45,500 nucleotides of DNA from an uncultured Collinsella sp. (lineage in GTDB: Bacteria; Actinomycetota; Coriobacteriia; Coriobacteriales; Coriobacteriaceae): the NCBI GenBank assembly GCA_900541245.1, contig UQIS01000016.1, positions 1 to 45,500 of the forward strand, in the 5' to 3' direction. The notes beneath the pieces were generated by a model. The model was not told the DNA's origin and did not search any database. It worked only from the letters and a program-made list of their open reading frames with translations. This document shows positions 1 through 10,585 of the stretch, piece after piece. The position numbers and the translations under genes were made by a program. Each line of letters opens with the position of its first letter. The first letter of the stretch is position 1.

Positions 1-277
1 TCAAAGGACCGGCCACCGATCCGCGACCCACCTCGACGACACCAACGACCACCCCATCGCCGCCAAGCTCATGCATAAGCTCGTACATGTCATTGACGCG
101 CTCGCGCTCGGCAAGCTCTTTGGCATGGCGTTTGAGGGCGCGTTCGCAAGCCTTGATCACCTGCTGGCGCGGGTCCTCGCGATAATGCTCCACGAGGGCG
201 GGAATCTCCTCAAACGTAGCGCTCGCCAACTCACCGGCAACCTGCGATGCCGAAACCGAGCTCGTCATGTTGGCCAT
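1..277 (-). CDS. rnhB: Ribonuclease HII, N-terminal part (runs off left edge)
   Basis: RNase HII cuts RNA in RNA:DNA hybrids and begins removal of ribonucleotides misinserted in DNA. Only the first 92 codons lie in the window. ATG at 277 follows AGGAGG at 7 bases. Residues 1-75 are a charged helical extension (ERERVNDMYELMHELG at its end), as in many Gram-positive RNases HII. The active-site strand then reads GVVEVGRGSVAGPL (residues 79-92). The family pattern is GVDE[AV]GRG, so the first metal-binding aspartate is a valine here (codon GTC, bases 35-37), while Glu82 and GRG are kept. One base change (A to T on the coding strand) would explain it. The gene is the usual neighbour of lepB/rplS in this type of cluster. 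The identification is firm; whether the protein is active is doubtful. Confidence 0.85.
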   Translation of the reverse strand, partial: MANMTSSVSASQVAGELASATFEEIPALVEHYREDPRQQVIKACERALKRHAKELAERERVNDMYELMHELGGDGVVVGVVEVGRGSVAGPL

Positions 278-304
278 ACCAGGCCCTCCTTGCATGCAAA
301 TCAG

Positions 305-336
305 ATAAAAAGAAGGGCCACCCGAAGGTGACCCTT
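305..336 (-). terminator. Intrinsic terminator after rplS
   Basis: On the minus strand a 10-bp stem (AAGGGTCACC with GGTGGCCCTT, one G-U pair) closes a TTCG tetraloop and is followed by CTTTTT. It lies between the rplS stop and the rnhB start, so rnhB is either partly read through or has its own weak promoter. Confidence 0.85.
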
Positions 337-370
337 GTGTCCAAACGAGTGGACAGACGCTGCGATCTTC

Positions 371-712
371 TTAGCGCTTCTCGGGGATGCGAGCAGCCTT
401 GCCCACCTTGTCGCGGAGGTAGTACAGCTTGGCGCGACGGACGCGACCATGACGAACGACCTCGAGCTTGGCGATCTTGGGGCTGTGAAGCGGGAAGGTA
501 CGCTCAACACCGACACCGAAGGACATCTTGCGGACGGTGAAGGTCTCGCGGGCACCGGCGCCGGCCATGCGGATGACGTCGCCCTGGAAGACCTGGATGC
601 GCTCGCGGTCGCCTTCCTTAATGCGGTAGTGAACCTTGACGTTGTCGGCGACGCGAACCTGAGGAATGTCCTCGCGGATCTGCTGACGCTCGATTGCGCG
701 GATGTAATCCAT
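371..712 (-). CDS. rplS: 50S ribosomal protein L19
   Basis: L19 sits at the interface of the two ribosomal subunits. The protein is 113 residues, the family's usual length, with typical stretches MDYIRAIERQQ at the start, FQGDVI near residue 44 and GVGVERTFPLHSPKI near residue 68. The reading frame also has a TTG two codons upstream (718), but AAGGA lies 8 bases before the ATG at 712, which I take as the start. It is transcribed alone: a promoter and a hairpin-bearing leader precede it and an intrinsic terminator follows. In many bacteria rplS follows trmD directly. Here glyQS, the PPDK regulator and ppdK lie between. Confidence 0.96.
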   Translation of the reverse strand: MDYIRAIERQQIREDIPQVRVADNVKVHYRIKEGDRERIQVFQGDVIRMAGAGARETFTVRKMSFGVGVERTFPLHSPKIAKLEVVRHGRVRRAKLYYLRDKVGKAARIPEKR

Positions 713-736
713 GTGCAATTCCTTACTCTTCTAGAG

Positions 737-760
737 GTGCCGTACCACCTTGGCCGGCAC
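737..760 (-). promoter_or_regulatory. Hairpin in the rplS 5' leader
   Basis: The roughly 60-base rplS leader contains an inverted repeat: GTGCCG and CGGCAC outer arms and CCA/TGG inner arms around a 3-base loop. It ends 24 bases before the start codon. Ribosomal protein L19 leaders that allow feedback are known in Gram-positive bacteria; this could be such an element. That role is inferred from position and folding only. Confidence 0.4.
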
Positions 761-781
761 GTAGTTGAACAAACGCATTCG

Positions 782-809
782 AGTATACACGCGCGGGTTT
801 CTGCTGCAA
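782..809 (-). promoter_or_regulatory. Promoter of rplS
   Basis: Minus strand -10 TATACT (782-787) and -35 TTGCAG (804-809) with 16 bases between. The predicted transcript would begin near 775. Confidence 0.6.
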
Positions 810-855
810 GAACAATTTTTTACGCAGACAAAAAGACAAAACCCGCACATGATAA

Positions 856-883
856 CCGCCCGCCTCACGAATGAGACGGGCGG
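856..883 (-). terminator. Hairpin after ppdK, probable terminator
   Basis: A 12-bp stem (CCGCCCGTCTCA with TGAGGCGGGCGG, one G-U) closes a TTCG loop 39 bases after the ppdK stop. The T-rich stretch on the minus strand is not immediate; GGGTTTTG follows about 15 bases later. It may act as a weak or Rho-assisted terminator. Confidence 0.55.
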
Positions 884-921
884 CATGAAGGGGGCTACGT
901 TAGGCGTCTAAACCCAAAACG

Positions 922-3672
<2,751 letters not shown>

Positions 3673-3747
3673 GATACTTCCCCTTCCATGCGCTCTCGCG
3701 CACGACCGTGGTAACGAAACGACCCACCGGATGCAGGCCGTGAGGGA

Positions 3748-3834
3748 ACTATACGGCGGGTTTTGAGCGGGCTTAAGCAGAGGATGCGCGGTTTGGTAAA
3801 CGTGCTAAAACTGGCGGTAAACGGTAGGTAAAGG
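3748..3834 (-). promoter_or_regulatory. ppdK promoter with three phased repeats upstream
   Basis: Minus strand -10 TATAGT (3748-3753) and -35 TTAAGC (3771-3776) are 17 bases apart. Upstream of the -35, the motif GGTAAACG/GGTAAAGG (plus-strand reading) occurs at 3795, 3816 and 3827, that is 21 and 11 bases apart, close to two turns and one turn of the helix. This is a likely activator or repressor site; the regulator is unknown. The remainder of the 249-base gap shows nothing else. Confidence 0.45.
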
Positions 3835-3921
3835 TGGTTACTTTATGAAGATACCACTGTAAGAAAGTGCAGGTCAGATGCGATATTTTTGCTAAATCGC
3901 TTTATCAAAATGCTGCTACTA

Positions 3922-4788
3922 TTAGGCTCGACGGGCGGCGCGGCGGGCACGGGCTTCTTGGATTTCCTCCAAGTGGCTAATGATCTCGGCAGCGCTTTCT
4001 TCGATGGCCTTGCCGTCGGTACGCACCACAAAGCAGCCTAGGCGCTTCATGAGCGCACGGGCTTCCTCGAGCTCGCTGTGCACGCTCTCAGGCTCGGCAT
4101 AGGAGCCGGCAACGGCACGAGCGTAGTCATCGCCCAAGCGGCTATCGCGAATTTCGGAAATCACATCGACGGTCGAAATCAGGCCGAACAGGCGCATCGG
4201 GTCGACCTCGTAAATCGACTTGGGCGGCTCCATGCCATGCGCCAGTGGGACATTGGCGACCTTGTAGCCCTGATAGGCCAAATACATCGACAGCGGCGTC
4301 TTGGACGTGCGCGATACGCCCAGCAGCACGATATCGGCACCCGACAGATCGTCGCAGCCGCGCCCGTCATCGTGCTCAACGAAATACTCCATGGCCTCGA
4401 TACGATGGAAATAGCGGTCATCGGTCTTGTGAATCACGCCCGCGACGCCCTTAGGCGACACGCCAATGAGCGACGACAGCACGGCGAGCGTCGGGCCGAT
4501 CAGGTCGACCGAGCGGATATGCAGCATACCCAGGTAATCGAGCACGCGGGCGCGAAGCGCCGGATCGACAATGGTATGGAACACGGCGATATCGCGATGG
4601 TCTGCATCGACACGCGGGCCCACAAATGACTTGACCTGCTCCACGGAGGTCACCTTGGGCAGGCGTAAAACGCGAAAAGCCCCTTCATCAAATTGCCCGG
4701 ACGCCGCAAGCACCACCTCACAAGCGGTATCGCCGAGCGAGTCGGAGATAACGATAACGGTGGGACGAGCGGTGACCGGGCAATCCAT
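3922..4788 (-). CDS. PPDK regulatory protein (bifunctional Ser/Thr kinase and phosphorylase, DUF299)
   Basis: Members of this family switch pyruvate, phosphate dikinase (or PEP synthase) off by ADP-dependent phosphorylation of a threonine next to the catalytic histidine, and on again by phosphate-dependent removal. The protein has 288 residues, near family length. The N-terminus is VIVISDSLGDTACEVV. The P-loop-like GVSRTSKTPLS lies near residue 155, and PLAHGMEPPKSIYEVDP follows. The ATG at 4788 follows AAGGAG. It is immediately upstream of ppdK and 34 bases downstream of glyS, so it may be read from the glyQS transcript as well. Target choice between PPDK and PEP synthase rests on the neighbour being ppdK. 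Confidence 0.95.
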   Translation of the reverse strand: MDCPVTARPTVIVISDSLGDTACEVVLAASGQFDEGAFRVLRLPKVTSVEQVKSFVGPRVDADHRDIAVFHTIVDPALRARVLDYLGMLHIRSVDLIGPTLAVLSSLIGVSPKGVAGVIHKTDDRYFHRIEAMEYFVEHDDGRGCDDLSGADIVLLGVSRTSKTPLSMYLAYQGYKVANVPLAHGMEPPKSIYEVDPMRLFGLISTVDVISEIRDSRLGDDYARAVAGSYAEPESVHSELEEARALMKRLGCFVVRTDGKAIEESAAEIISHLEEIQEARARRAARRA

Positions 4789-4822
4789 GCGGGGCTCCTT
4801 TTGCGCTTACGCGCAGGCTGGC

Positions 4823-6919
4823 TTACTTTTTGCGAGCAAGCTCACCGATGTTTGCGATGCCGGAGAAAACGGCCTCGAAGCGGTTGAGCAGCTTAAGGCG
4901 ATTATCGCGGAGCTGCTCGTCCTTGTCCATGACCATAACCTCGTCGAAGAAACGGTCGATGGGAGCACGCAGAGCTGCAAGGGCGGCAAATGCGGCAGGA
5001 TAATCCTCGGCGGCGAGAGCAGCATCGACGGCGGTCTGAGCGGCCTCAGAGGCGTCGGCAAGCGCAAGCTCGACCTCGCCCATCAGGCTGCGGTCGTACT
5101 CCGCACCCAGCTCGGGCTTGGAGATGTGCGCGGCGCGAGCATAGGCGGTAGCCAGGTTGTCGAAGGTCTCGGCATCGTTCTTGCGGGCCTCGTCGAGAGC
5201 GGCGCAGCGGGCGAAGAAGACGGACGGGGCGATGATGTGCACCGCAGAGACGGCGGCAACGGTATCGGCCGGGATCTTCTCGTCGCGGGCCATGCTCACC
5301 AGGCGGCCATGGAAGAAGTCGCGAACCTGCTGGGCGACTTCGGCGGCGTCAAACTCAATGCCCTGCTCACTATAGAGCTCGAGCGCAAAGTCGATGAGCG
5401 ACGTGGGGTCGATCGGCAGGCGGTCGCGCAGGATGTTGATGATGCCGATAGCGGCACGACGCAGCGCATAGGGGTCGGAGGAGCCGGTCGGGGGCTCGCC
5501 GATGGCAAAGATACCGGCAATGGTATCGAGCTTGTCGGCACAGGCCACGATGCAGCCAGCGGTGCCCTCGGGCAGCTCGTCACCGGCAAAGCGGGGACGA
5601 TAGTGATCGCGAATGGCGTGGGCGACCTCGTCGTTCTCCCCCATCGCGATGGCGTAGTAACCGCCCATCACGCCCTGCTGGCTCGTGAACTCGACGACGG
5701 CGTTGGACACCAGGTCGGCCTTGCACAGGTGCGCGGCACGGCCGGCGTCGGCTGCCAGGTGAGCACCCAGGTGTGCCTCGCGGGCAATCGCAAGCGCAAG
5801 CTGCTCAATGCGCTCGGACTTGGCAAGCACGCTGCCGAGCTTCTCCTGGAAGGCGACCTTGGCCAGGCGCTCACGGAACTCGTCGAGGGAGATCTTCAGG
5901 TCCTCCTCGTAGAAGAACTTGGCGTCGTCCAGACGGGCACGCACGACGCGCTCGTTGCCGTCGATCACGCGCTCGGCGTTCTCGGGCTTGCTGTTAGAAA
6001 CGACCACGAACTCACGCGTCAGTTTGCCTTCGCCGTCATAGATCGGGAAGTAGCGCTGATTGGTGAGCATGGACTCGCAGATGATCTCGTGCGGGACCTT
6101 GAGGAACTCCTCATCGAAGGTACCGACGAGCACCGTCGGCCACTCGCAGAGGTTGATGACCTCCTCAAAGACCTTCTTGGGCGTATCGACGTGGCAGCCG
6201 GGGCGCGCAGCCTCGACCTCGGCGATACCGGCAAGGATGGCCTCACGACGACGCTCGGCAGAAAGCACGCCGGCGTCCTCGAGCACCTGCTCGTAAACAG
6301 CGGGGCTGGCGACCACATGGTCACCGGGACCGAGCACGCGATGACCACGCGTGGTGTTGCCACTCGTCACGTCGGCAAACGACACGGGCACAACGTCCTC
6401 GCCCAGAAGGCAGCAGATCCAACGAACCGGACGAACAAAGGTCGCATGCTCGTGACCCCAACGCTGAGAGCGGTAGTTGGGCCACTGCAGGCCGGCGATG
6501 GTCTTCTCGCATAGCGCGGTCAGAATCGGCGCAGCCGGTGCAGAAGGAATATTCTTCTCGGCAAAGACGTACTCGCGGCCGTCGGTGTCCTCGCGACGGA
6601 TCAGATCCTCGGCAGCCACACCGCACTTGCGGGCAAAGCCCTGGGCGGCCTTGGTGGCGTTACCGTCAGCGTCGAACGCGATATTTGCCGCGGGGCCGCG
6701 CTTAACCTCGTGGACCTCGTCGGTCGCAGTGGCGACATTGGCCACGAGTGCAGCCAGGCGACGCGGGCTCGAGATCACACGGACCTCGCCGTGGGCCAGG
6801 CCGGCATCGTCCAAACCCTTGGCGATCATGGTGCCCAGCTGCTTGACGGCATTGTTCAGCGGCGCGGAGGGCATCTCCTCCGTACCGATCTCAAACAGGA
6901 AATCCTTAGCGTCTGCCAT
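4823..6919 (-). CDS. glyS: Glycine-tRNA ligase beta subunit
   Basis: Beta chain of the bacterial alpha2beta2 glycyl-tRNA synthetase, needed for tRNA recognition. The 698 residues are the usual length. The protein begins MADAKDFLFEIGTEEMPS, the family's typical opening. An HD-like core follows, and it ends in the DALR-type anticodon-binding region (FFDEVMVMDKDEQLRDNRLKLLNRF near the end). The gene starts 3 bases after the glyQ stop, so the two are translated as a pair. No frame damage is seen. Confidence 0.97.
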   Translation of the reverse strand: MADAKDFLFEIGTEEMPSAPLNNAVKQLGTMIAKGLDDAGLAHGEVRVISSPRRLAALVANVATATDEVHEVKRGPAANIAFDADGNATKAAQGFARKCGVAAEDLIRREDTDGREYVFAEKNIPSAPAAPILTALCEKTIAGLQWPNYRSQRWGHEHATFVRPVRWICCLLGEDVVPVSFADVTSGNTTRGHRVLGPGDHVVASPAVYEQVLEDAGVLSAERRREAILAGIAEVEAARPGCHVDTPKKVFEEVINLCEWPTVLVGTFDEEFLKVPHEIICESMLTNQRYFPIYDGEGKLTREFVVVSNSKPENAERVIDGNERVVRARLDDAKFFYEEDLKISLDEFRERLAKVAFQEKLGSVLAKSERIEQLALAIAREAHLGAHLAADAGRAAHLCKADLVSNAVVEFTSQQGVMGGYYAIAMGENDEVAHAIRDHYRPRFAGDELPEGTAGCIVACADKLDTIAGIFAIGEPPTGSSDPYALRRAAIGIINILRDRLPIDPTSLIDFALELYSEQGIEFDAAEVAQQVRDFFHGRLVSMARDEKIPADTVAAVSAVHIIAPSVFFARCAALDEARKNDAETFDNLATAYARAAHISKPELGAEYDRSLMGEVELALADASEAAQTAVDAALAAEDYPAAFAALAALRAPIDRFFDEVMVMDKDEQLRDNRLKLLNRFEAVFSGIANIGELARKK

Positions 6920-6922
6920 GGC

Positions 6923-7834
6923 TTACGCCACCTCGCCTTCCTGATCGGCATTCTCGTTGACTCCGGCGACCTCGGCCATGTAGGCCTCGCAGCACGCCTT
7001 GGCGACGGCGCGGACGCGCAGGATGTAGTTGGCGCGCTCGACCGCGGACAGGGCGCCACGGGCGTCGAGCAAGTTGAAGGCGTGGCTGCACTTCATGACG
7101 CAGTCATACGCCGGCAGCGGAAGCTTACGCTCCAGGCAGGAGTGGCACTCGGCCTCGTAGTCGTCAAACTTCTGACGCATCATCTCGACGTTGGCGACCT
7201 CAAAGTTGTAGGCGCTAAACTCGCGCTCGTTCTCCAAGAACACGTCGCCATAGGTCATGGGCGTGCCGTCGGGCAGATAGCTCCACACCAGGTCGTAGAC
7301 GGAGTTGACTCCCTGAGCGTACATGGCGATACGCTCCAGACCGTAGGTGATCTCGACGGGCACGGGGTCGACCTCGATACCGCCCACCTGCTGGAAGTAC
7401 GTGAACTGCGTAACCTCCATGCCGTTGAGCCAGACCTCCCAGCCAAGGCCCCAGGCGCCAAGGGTCGGGCTCTCCCAGTCGTCCTCGACAAAGCGGACGT
7501 CATGGTCGTTGGGGTCCAGACCGATAGCGGCAAGAGACCCCAGGTAAAGCTCCTGGGCGTTGACCGGCGAGGGCTTGATGAGCACCTGGAACTGATAGTA
7601 GTGCTGCATGCGGTTGGGGTTCTCGCCGTAGCGGCCGTCGGCGGGACGGCGGCAAGGCTGCGCATAGCAGGTGCGCCACTCGGCGGGACCGAGCGAGCGC
7701 AGCGTGGTCGCGGTATGGAAGGTACCGGCACCGACCTCGGAGTCATAGGGCTGCATAATGACGCAGCCCTGCTCGCCCCAGTACTGCTGGAGGCGCAGGA
7801 TGATGTCTTGGAAGGAAAGCGATGAAGCGTTCAT
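6923..7834 (-). CDS. glyQ: Glycine-tRNA ligase alpha subunit
   Basis: Alpha chain of the tetrameric glycyl-tRNA synthetase, carrying the class II aminoacylation site. The 303 residues agree with the family. Typical blocks are FQDIILRLQQYWGEQGC, QPYDSEVGAGTFHTATTLRSLGPAEW and VQPCRRP-like AQPCRRPADGRYGENPNRMQHY. The ATG is at 7834. The upstream gap to lepB is only 59 bases, too short for a T-box leader. A TATAGT-like -10 is present there but has no clear -35. The gene is probably transcribed with lepB and the rpsP-trmD block or from a weak promoter in the gap. Confidence 0.97.
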   Translation of the reverse strand: MNASSLSFQDIILRLQQYWGEQGCVIMQPYDSEVGAGTFHTATTLRSLGPAEWRTCYAQPCRRPADGRYGENPNRMQHYYQFQVLIKPSPVNAQELYLGSLAAIGLDPNDHDVRFVEDDWESPTLGAWGLGWEVWLNGMEVTQFTYFQQVGGIEVDPVPVEITYGLERIAMYAQGVNSVYDLVWSYLPDGTPMTYGDVFLENEREFSAYNFEVANVEMMRQKFDDYEAECHSCLERKLPLPAYDCVMKCSHAFNLLDARGALSAVERANYILRVRAVAKACCEAYMAEVAGVNENADQEGEVA

Positions 7835-7893
7835 GCCTCTAATATCCCCTCGTCGAAACGATTACACGGTTAGGTACTGTACTATAGCGGTTT

Positions 7894-8457
7894 TTAGTCG
7901 ATAGCGCCGATGCGGTTGAGCGGCCAGTAGCGCACAAGCGCCACAGCGATCAAATCAGAGCGATCGACGGGACCAAAGTAGCGTGAGTCGGCAGAGTTTT
8001 CGCGGTTGTCGCCCATCACCCACACGCACCCGTCGGGAACCGTGTAGGGATAGCTTACCTGAGCGCCGGGCGCTTGGACCGAAAGCGGCCAGCTCATGCC
8101 CGTCGTATAGTCCTCGTCGAGCGCTTGGCCGTCAACGACCACCTTGCCATCCTGCAGGTCGACCGTCTGGCCGGCCGTGGCAATAACACGCTTGACAAGA
8201 ACACCATGCTCGGAGGTGCCATCGGGGTTGTGAAACACCACGATATCGCCCTGCTTGACGGGCTGACCGAGCTCGAGGCTCACCTTTTGTGCCAGGATCT
8301 GGTCGCCAATCTCGATCGTGGACTCCATGGAGCCGGTGGGCACCACAAAGGGCTCAACCACAAACGAGCGAATCAGGAAGGTGGCGACCAGTGCGATCGC
8401 GATGACCGCGATCCACTCAAAAGCGCCCCTCAACGCGGAATGTTGCGTAGGAACCAT
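7894..8457 (-). CDS. lepB: Signal peptidase I
   Basis: Membrane-bound serine peptidase that removes signal peptides from exported proteins. One N-terminal membrane segment (about residues 13-31) anchors it; the rest faces outside. The nucleophile is Ser43 in VVPTGSMEST and the general base is Lys89 in VLVKRVIA. The GDNRENSADSRYFG block is typical box E. The frame is open to a GTG at 8463, but GAGGAG lies 5 bases before the ATG at 8457, so I use that (187 residues). It then starts 2 bases after the trmD stop, showing tight coupling. Single-helix form and length fit Gram-positive SipS-like enzymes. Confidence 0.95.
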   Translation of the reverse strand: MVPTQHSALRGAFEWIAVIAIALVATFLIRSFVVEPFVVPTGSMESTIEIGDQILAQKVSLELGQPVKQGDIVVFHNPDGTSEHGVLVKRVIATAGQTVDLQDGKVVVDGQALDEDYTTGMSWPLSVQAPGAQVSYPYTVPDGCVWVMGDNRENSADSRYFGPVDRSDLIAVALVRYWPLNRIGAID

Positions 8458-8459
8458 AC

Positions 8460-9218
8460 TCACTCCTCGCTCTGCGAATACGAAGCGTCAAGAATCTCCT
8501 GCGCGTAAGCGCGCTCCTCGGGCGTGAGCCGCGCCGTCTCGATCAGATCGGGACGCCAGCGACAGGTGCGCTCGATGGCGTTCTTGCGACGCCAGGCATC
8601 GACCTTGGCGTGATCGCCGCTCACGAGCACCGGCGGCACGCCCTCGCCGTTGAACTCGGCGGGACGGGTGTACTGCGCGTACTCGAGCAGGCCTCCGTCC
8701 TCGGCGGTCGAGAACGACTCGTCCACATTGCTCATCTCGTCGCCCAGGGCGCCGGGAATCAGGCGTACGACGGCATCGGCAACGACCATAGCGGGAAGCT
8801 CGCCGCCCGTAAGCACGTAGTCGCCGATCGACAGACTCTCATCGGCATACGCATACGCACGCTCGTCGACGCCCTCGTAGCGACTGCACACAAACAGCAG
8901 ACGCTCGCTTTTGAGCAGGCGCTCGGCCACATGCTGCGTAAAGGGCTCGCCACAGGGGGTAAAAAACACCACCGTCGGCTTGGGACCCTCTGCGCTAATG
9001 GCCTCGATGGCCTCTGCGATAGGCTCGACCTTCATGAGCATGCCCTGCCCGCCGCCGTACGGCTCGTCATCGACGGTACGATGGCGGTCGTGCGTCCAGT
9101 CGCGCAGGTTATACGCCTTAAAATCAAAAAGGCCGGCCTTGCGGGCGCGGCCCAAAATCGACGTGGACATGACGGGCTCAAACATCTCGGGAAAGACCGA
9201 AAGGGTCTCGATCAGCAT
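8460..9218 (-). CDS. trmD: tRNA (guanine37-N1)-methyltransferase
   Basis: Adds a methyl group from S-adenosylmethionine to G37 next to the anticodon in tRNAs for Leu, Pro and Arg, which prevents +1 frameshifts. The protein has 252 residues. It starts MLIETLSVFPEMFEPVMSTSI. The DDEPYGGGQGMLMK block and the knot region YEGVDERAYAYADESLSIGDYVLTGGELPA are the SpoU/TrmD SAM-binding trefoil. It sits between rimM and lepB in the classic rpsP-rimM-trmD order, with a gap of 10 bases to rimM. Confidence 0.98.
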   Translation of the reverse strand: MLIETLSVFPEMFEPVMSTSILGRARKAGLFDFKAYNLRDWTHDRHRTVDDEPYGGGQGMLMKVEPIAEAIEAISAEGPKPTVVFFTPCGEPFTQHVAERLLKSERLLFVCSRYEGVDERAYAYADESLSIGDYVLTGGELPAMVVADAVVRLIPGALGDEMSNVDESFSTAEDGGLLEYAQYTRPAEFNGEGVPPVLVSGDHAKVDAWRRKNAIERTCRWRPDLIETARLTPEERAYAQEILDASYSQSEE

Positions 9219-9228
9219 GTTGTCCTCC

Positions 9229-9750
9229 CTACTTGTCCATATCGATCAGGCCGTCCATCACGTGGACGGAAATTGTTCCTGCATCGGGAAGATCGAGCAC
9301 GACCTGCTCGATCACGGGAATCAGTACCTCGCCGTACCGATCACCCTCGACAACCCAAACATCGTTAGCGGGCGTCGACATGATCTCGACAATCGTGCCG
9401 AGCGAACCGAAGCGCTCGTCGACCACCTCGCGACCCATCAGGTCGGTATAGGCAGCGTCGAGCGAATCGAGCTCAAAATCGTCACGATTTGCCAGCACAT
9501 AGCATCCCGTGATGCCCTCGGCGGCCGTCAAGTCGTCAATGCCCTCAAACGAGACCAGATCGCCATCGCCCGTATCGGTGACGGACACGACCGTGCAAAA
9601 GCGGTCGCGCTTGAGCGCCGGCGGCGTCAGGGCGACGCGCATACCAGGCTCTAATACAGAAGGAAGCCCCCGCAGCGGCTGCGCGAGGACCTCCCCCTTC
9701 CTTCCGTGCGGCTTGACCACACGGGCGATGTTTTTGTACTGGGACCTCAA
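9229..9750 (-). CDS. rimM: Ribosome maturation factor RimM
   Basis: RimM binds S19 and helps fold the 30S head domain. The protein has 173 residues, with the N-terminal beta-barrel (VVKPHGRKGEVLAQPL, residues 11-26) and the C-terminal PRC barrel (LMGREVVDERFGSLGTIVEIMSTPANDVWVV). The only in-frame start that leaves the barrel whole is TTG at 9750, with AGGA just upstream. Its distance from the KH gene stop is 4 bases. A GTG a few codons later is possible but would trim the first strand. Confidence 0.93.
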   Translation of the reverse strand: MRSQYKNIARVVKPHGRKGEVLAQPLRGLPSVLEPGMRVALTPPALKRDRFCTVVSVTDTGDGDLVSFEGIDDLTAAEGITGCYVLANRDDFELDSLDAAYTDLMGREVVDERFGSLGTIVEIMSTPANDVWVVEGDRYGEVLIPVIEQVVLDLPDAGTISVHVMDGLIDMDK

Positions 9751-9754
9751 GGTC

Positions 9755-10039
9755 CTAGCCCAGAACCTCTACCTCGACAGCAGTGTCGAGGCGAGCGGCC
9801 AGCGCACGGGCGAGCGTGCGGATGGCCTTGATGGTACGGCCACGACGGCCGATGACCTTAGCGACGTCATCCTCGGCAACCGAAACCTCAATCGTAGAAG
9901 CGTCGTCGCCATCGATGACCTCGAGGCTCACGGAATCCGGGTCGTCGACGATCTGAACAACGAGATATTCGACGAGATCGGCGATGCGATCTGAGAGCAT
10001 TGCCTCACCCTCGAGCTGTGCAGCGTCAACCTCAGGCAC
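9755..10039 (-). CDS. khpA: KH-domain RNA-binding protein KhpA
   Basis: Small KH RNA-binding protein, known in Gram-positive bacteria to act with KhpB (Jag) on cell division and elongation transcripts. It has 94 residues. The KH core carries the GxxG loop in KVIGRRGRTIKAIRTL (residues about 61-76). The start is GTG at 10039 with AGGAG six bases before it, inside the end of rpsP. An internal ATG (MLSDRIADLVEYLV) with a GAGG-like site would give a shorter product closer to the usual family length. Position between rpsP and rimM is the standard one. Confidence 0.93.
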   Translation of the reverse strand: MPEVDAAQLEGEAMLSDRIADLVEYLVVQIVDDPDSVSLEVIDGDDASTIEVSVAEDDVAKVIGRRGRTIKAIRTLARALAARLDTAVEVEVLG

Positions 10040-10042
10040 GAT

Positions 10043-10384
10043 TTACTCCTCGGCGCCCTCAGCGGCCTCAGCGGCAGCCTTAGCGGCCTCGGCCTCTTTG
10101 GCGAGCTGCTTCTTGGACTTCTTGACGACGGTCTCGGTCTTCTCGCCCTCGTTGGCGGCCTTGACCAGAGCGGCGACGGCGTCGGTAAGCTGAGCGCCCT
10201 TGGACTGCCAGTCGGCGATCTTCTCGAGGTCGAGGTTGATGGTCTTGGGGGCGGTCATCGGGTTGTAGCGGCCAACCTCCTCGATGATACGACCGTCACG
10301 CGGGGCGCGGGAATCGGCGACGACGACACGGTAGTACGGACGCTTCTTAGCGCCGTGACGAGCAAGGCGAATCTTGACTGCCAA
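10043..10384 (-). CDS. rpsP: 30S ribosomal protein S16
   Basis: S16 is an early-binding protein of the 30S body. The open frame extends to 10420, but family alignment (MAVKIRLARHGAKK) and GGAGGAG six bases before it place the start at TTG 10384, giving 113 residues. The S16 fold ends near residue 80. The rest (KKSKKQLAKEAEAAKAAAEAAEGAEE) is a charged alanine-rich tail seen in many actinobacterial S16 proteins. It is the first gene of the rpsP-khpA-rimM-trmD-lepB operon, with a promoter about 57 bases upstream. Confidence 0.96.
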   Translation of the reverse strand: MAVKIRLARHGAKKRPYYRVVVADSRAPRDGRIIEEVGRYNPMTAPKTINLDLEKIADWQSKGAQLTDAVAALVKAANEGEKTETVVKKSKKQLAKEAEAAKAAAEAAEGAEE

Positions 10385-10403
10385 AGGAAACTCCTCCAAC
10401 CAA

Positions 10404-10469
10404 GCAGCTTTAGGCTGCAACTACAAACAAACAGTTGAACATAATACGCCATCGACGCGGGCAGGTGAA
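10404..10469 (-). promoter_or_regulatory. rpsP promoter and leader hairpin
   Basis: Minus strand -10 TATTAT (10441-10446) and -35 TTCACC (10464-10469) are 17 bases apart. The predicted 50-base leader contains the hairpin GCAGC-ctaaa-GCTGC (10404-10418) ending 8 bases before the Shine-Dalgarno sequence. A second inverted repeat (CAACT/AGTTG, 10418-10437) straddles the likely transcript start. The hairpin could tune translation, but this is unproven. Confidence 0.5.
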
Positions 10470-10573
10470 GTCCGTGAGACCAACTTCTTCGGTGTAGTCG
10501 AGGGCAAATCCATATCTTAGACAAGAATTTGGGATTTGCAAGCACATACACGCACCCCACATGAGCTGCGCGG

Positions 10574-10579
10574 TATACT
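10574..10579 (+). promoter_or_regulatory. -10 element of dinB, leaderless layout
   Basis: TATACT ends 6 bases before the ATG at 10586, so the transcript would start at or within a base of that codon. No convincing -35 or SOS (LexA) box is visible. A downstream ATG at 10625 has GAGGA at 4 bases and is the alternative start. Confidence 0.45.
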
Positions 10580-10585
10580 CATGAC

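Noticed and set aside
7835..7893. T-box riboswitch upstream of glyQ
   Set aside because: The gap is 59 bases, too short, and lacks a specifier loop or T-box sequence.
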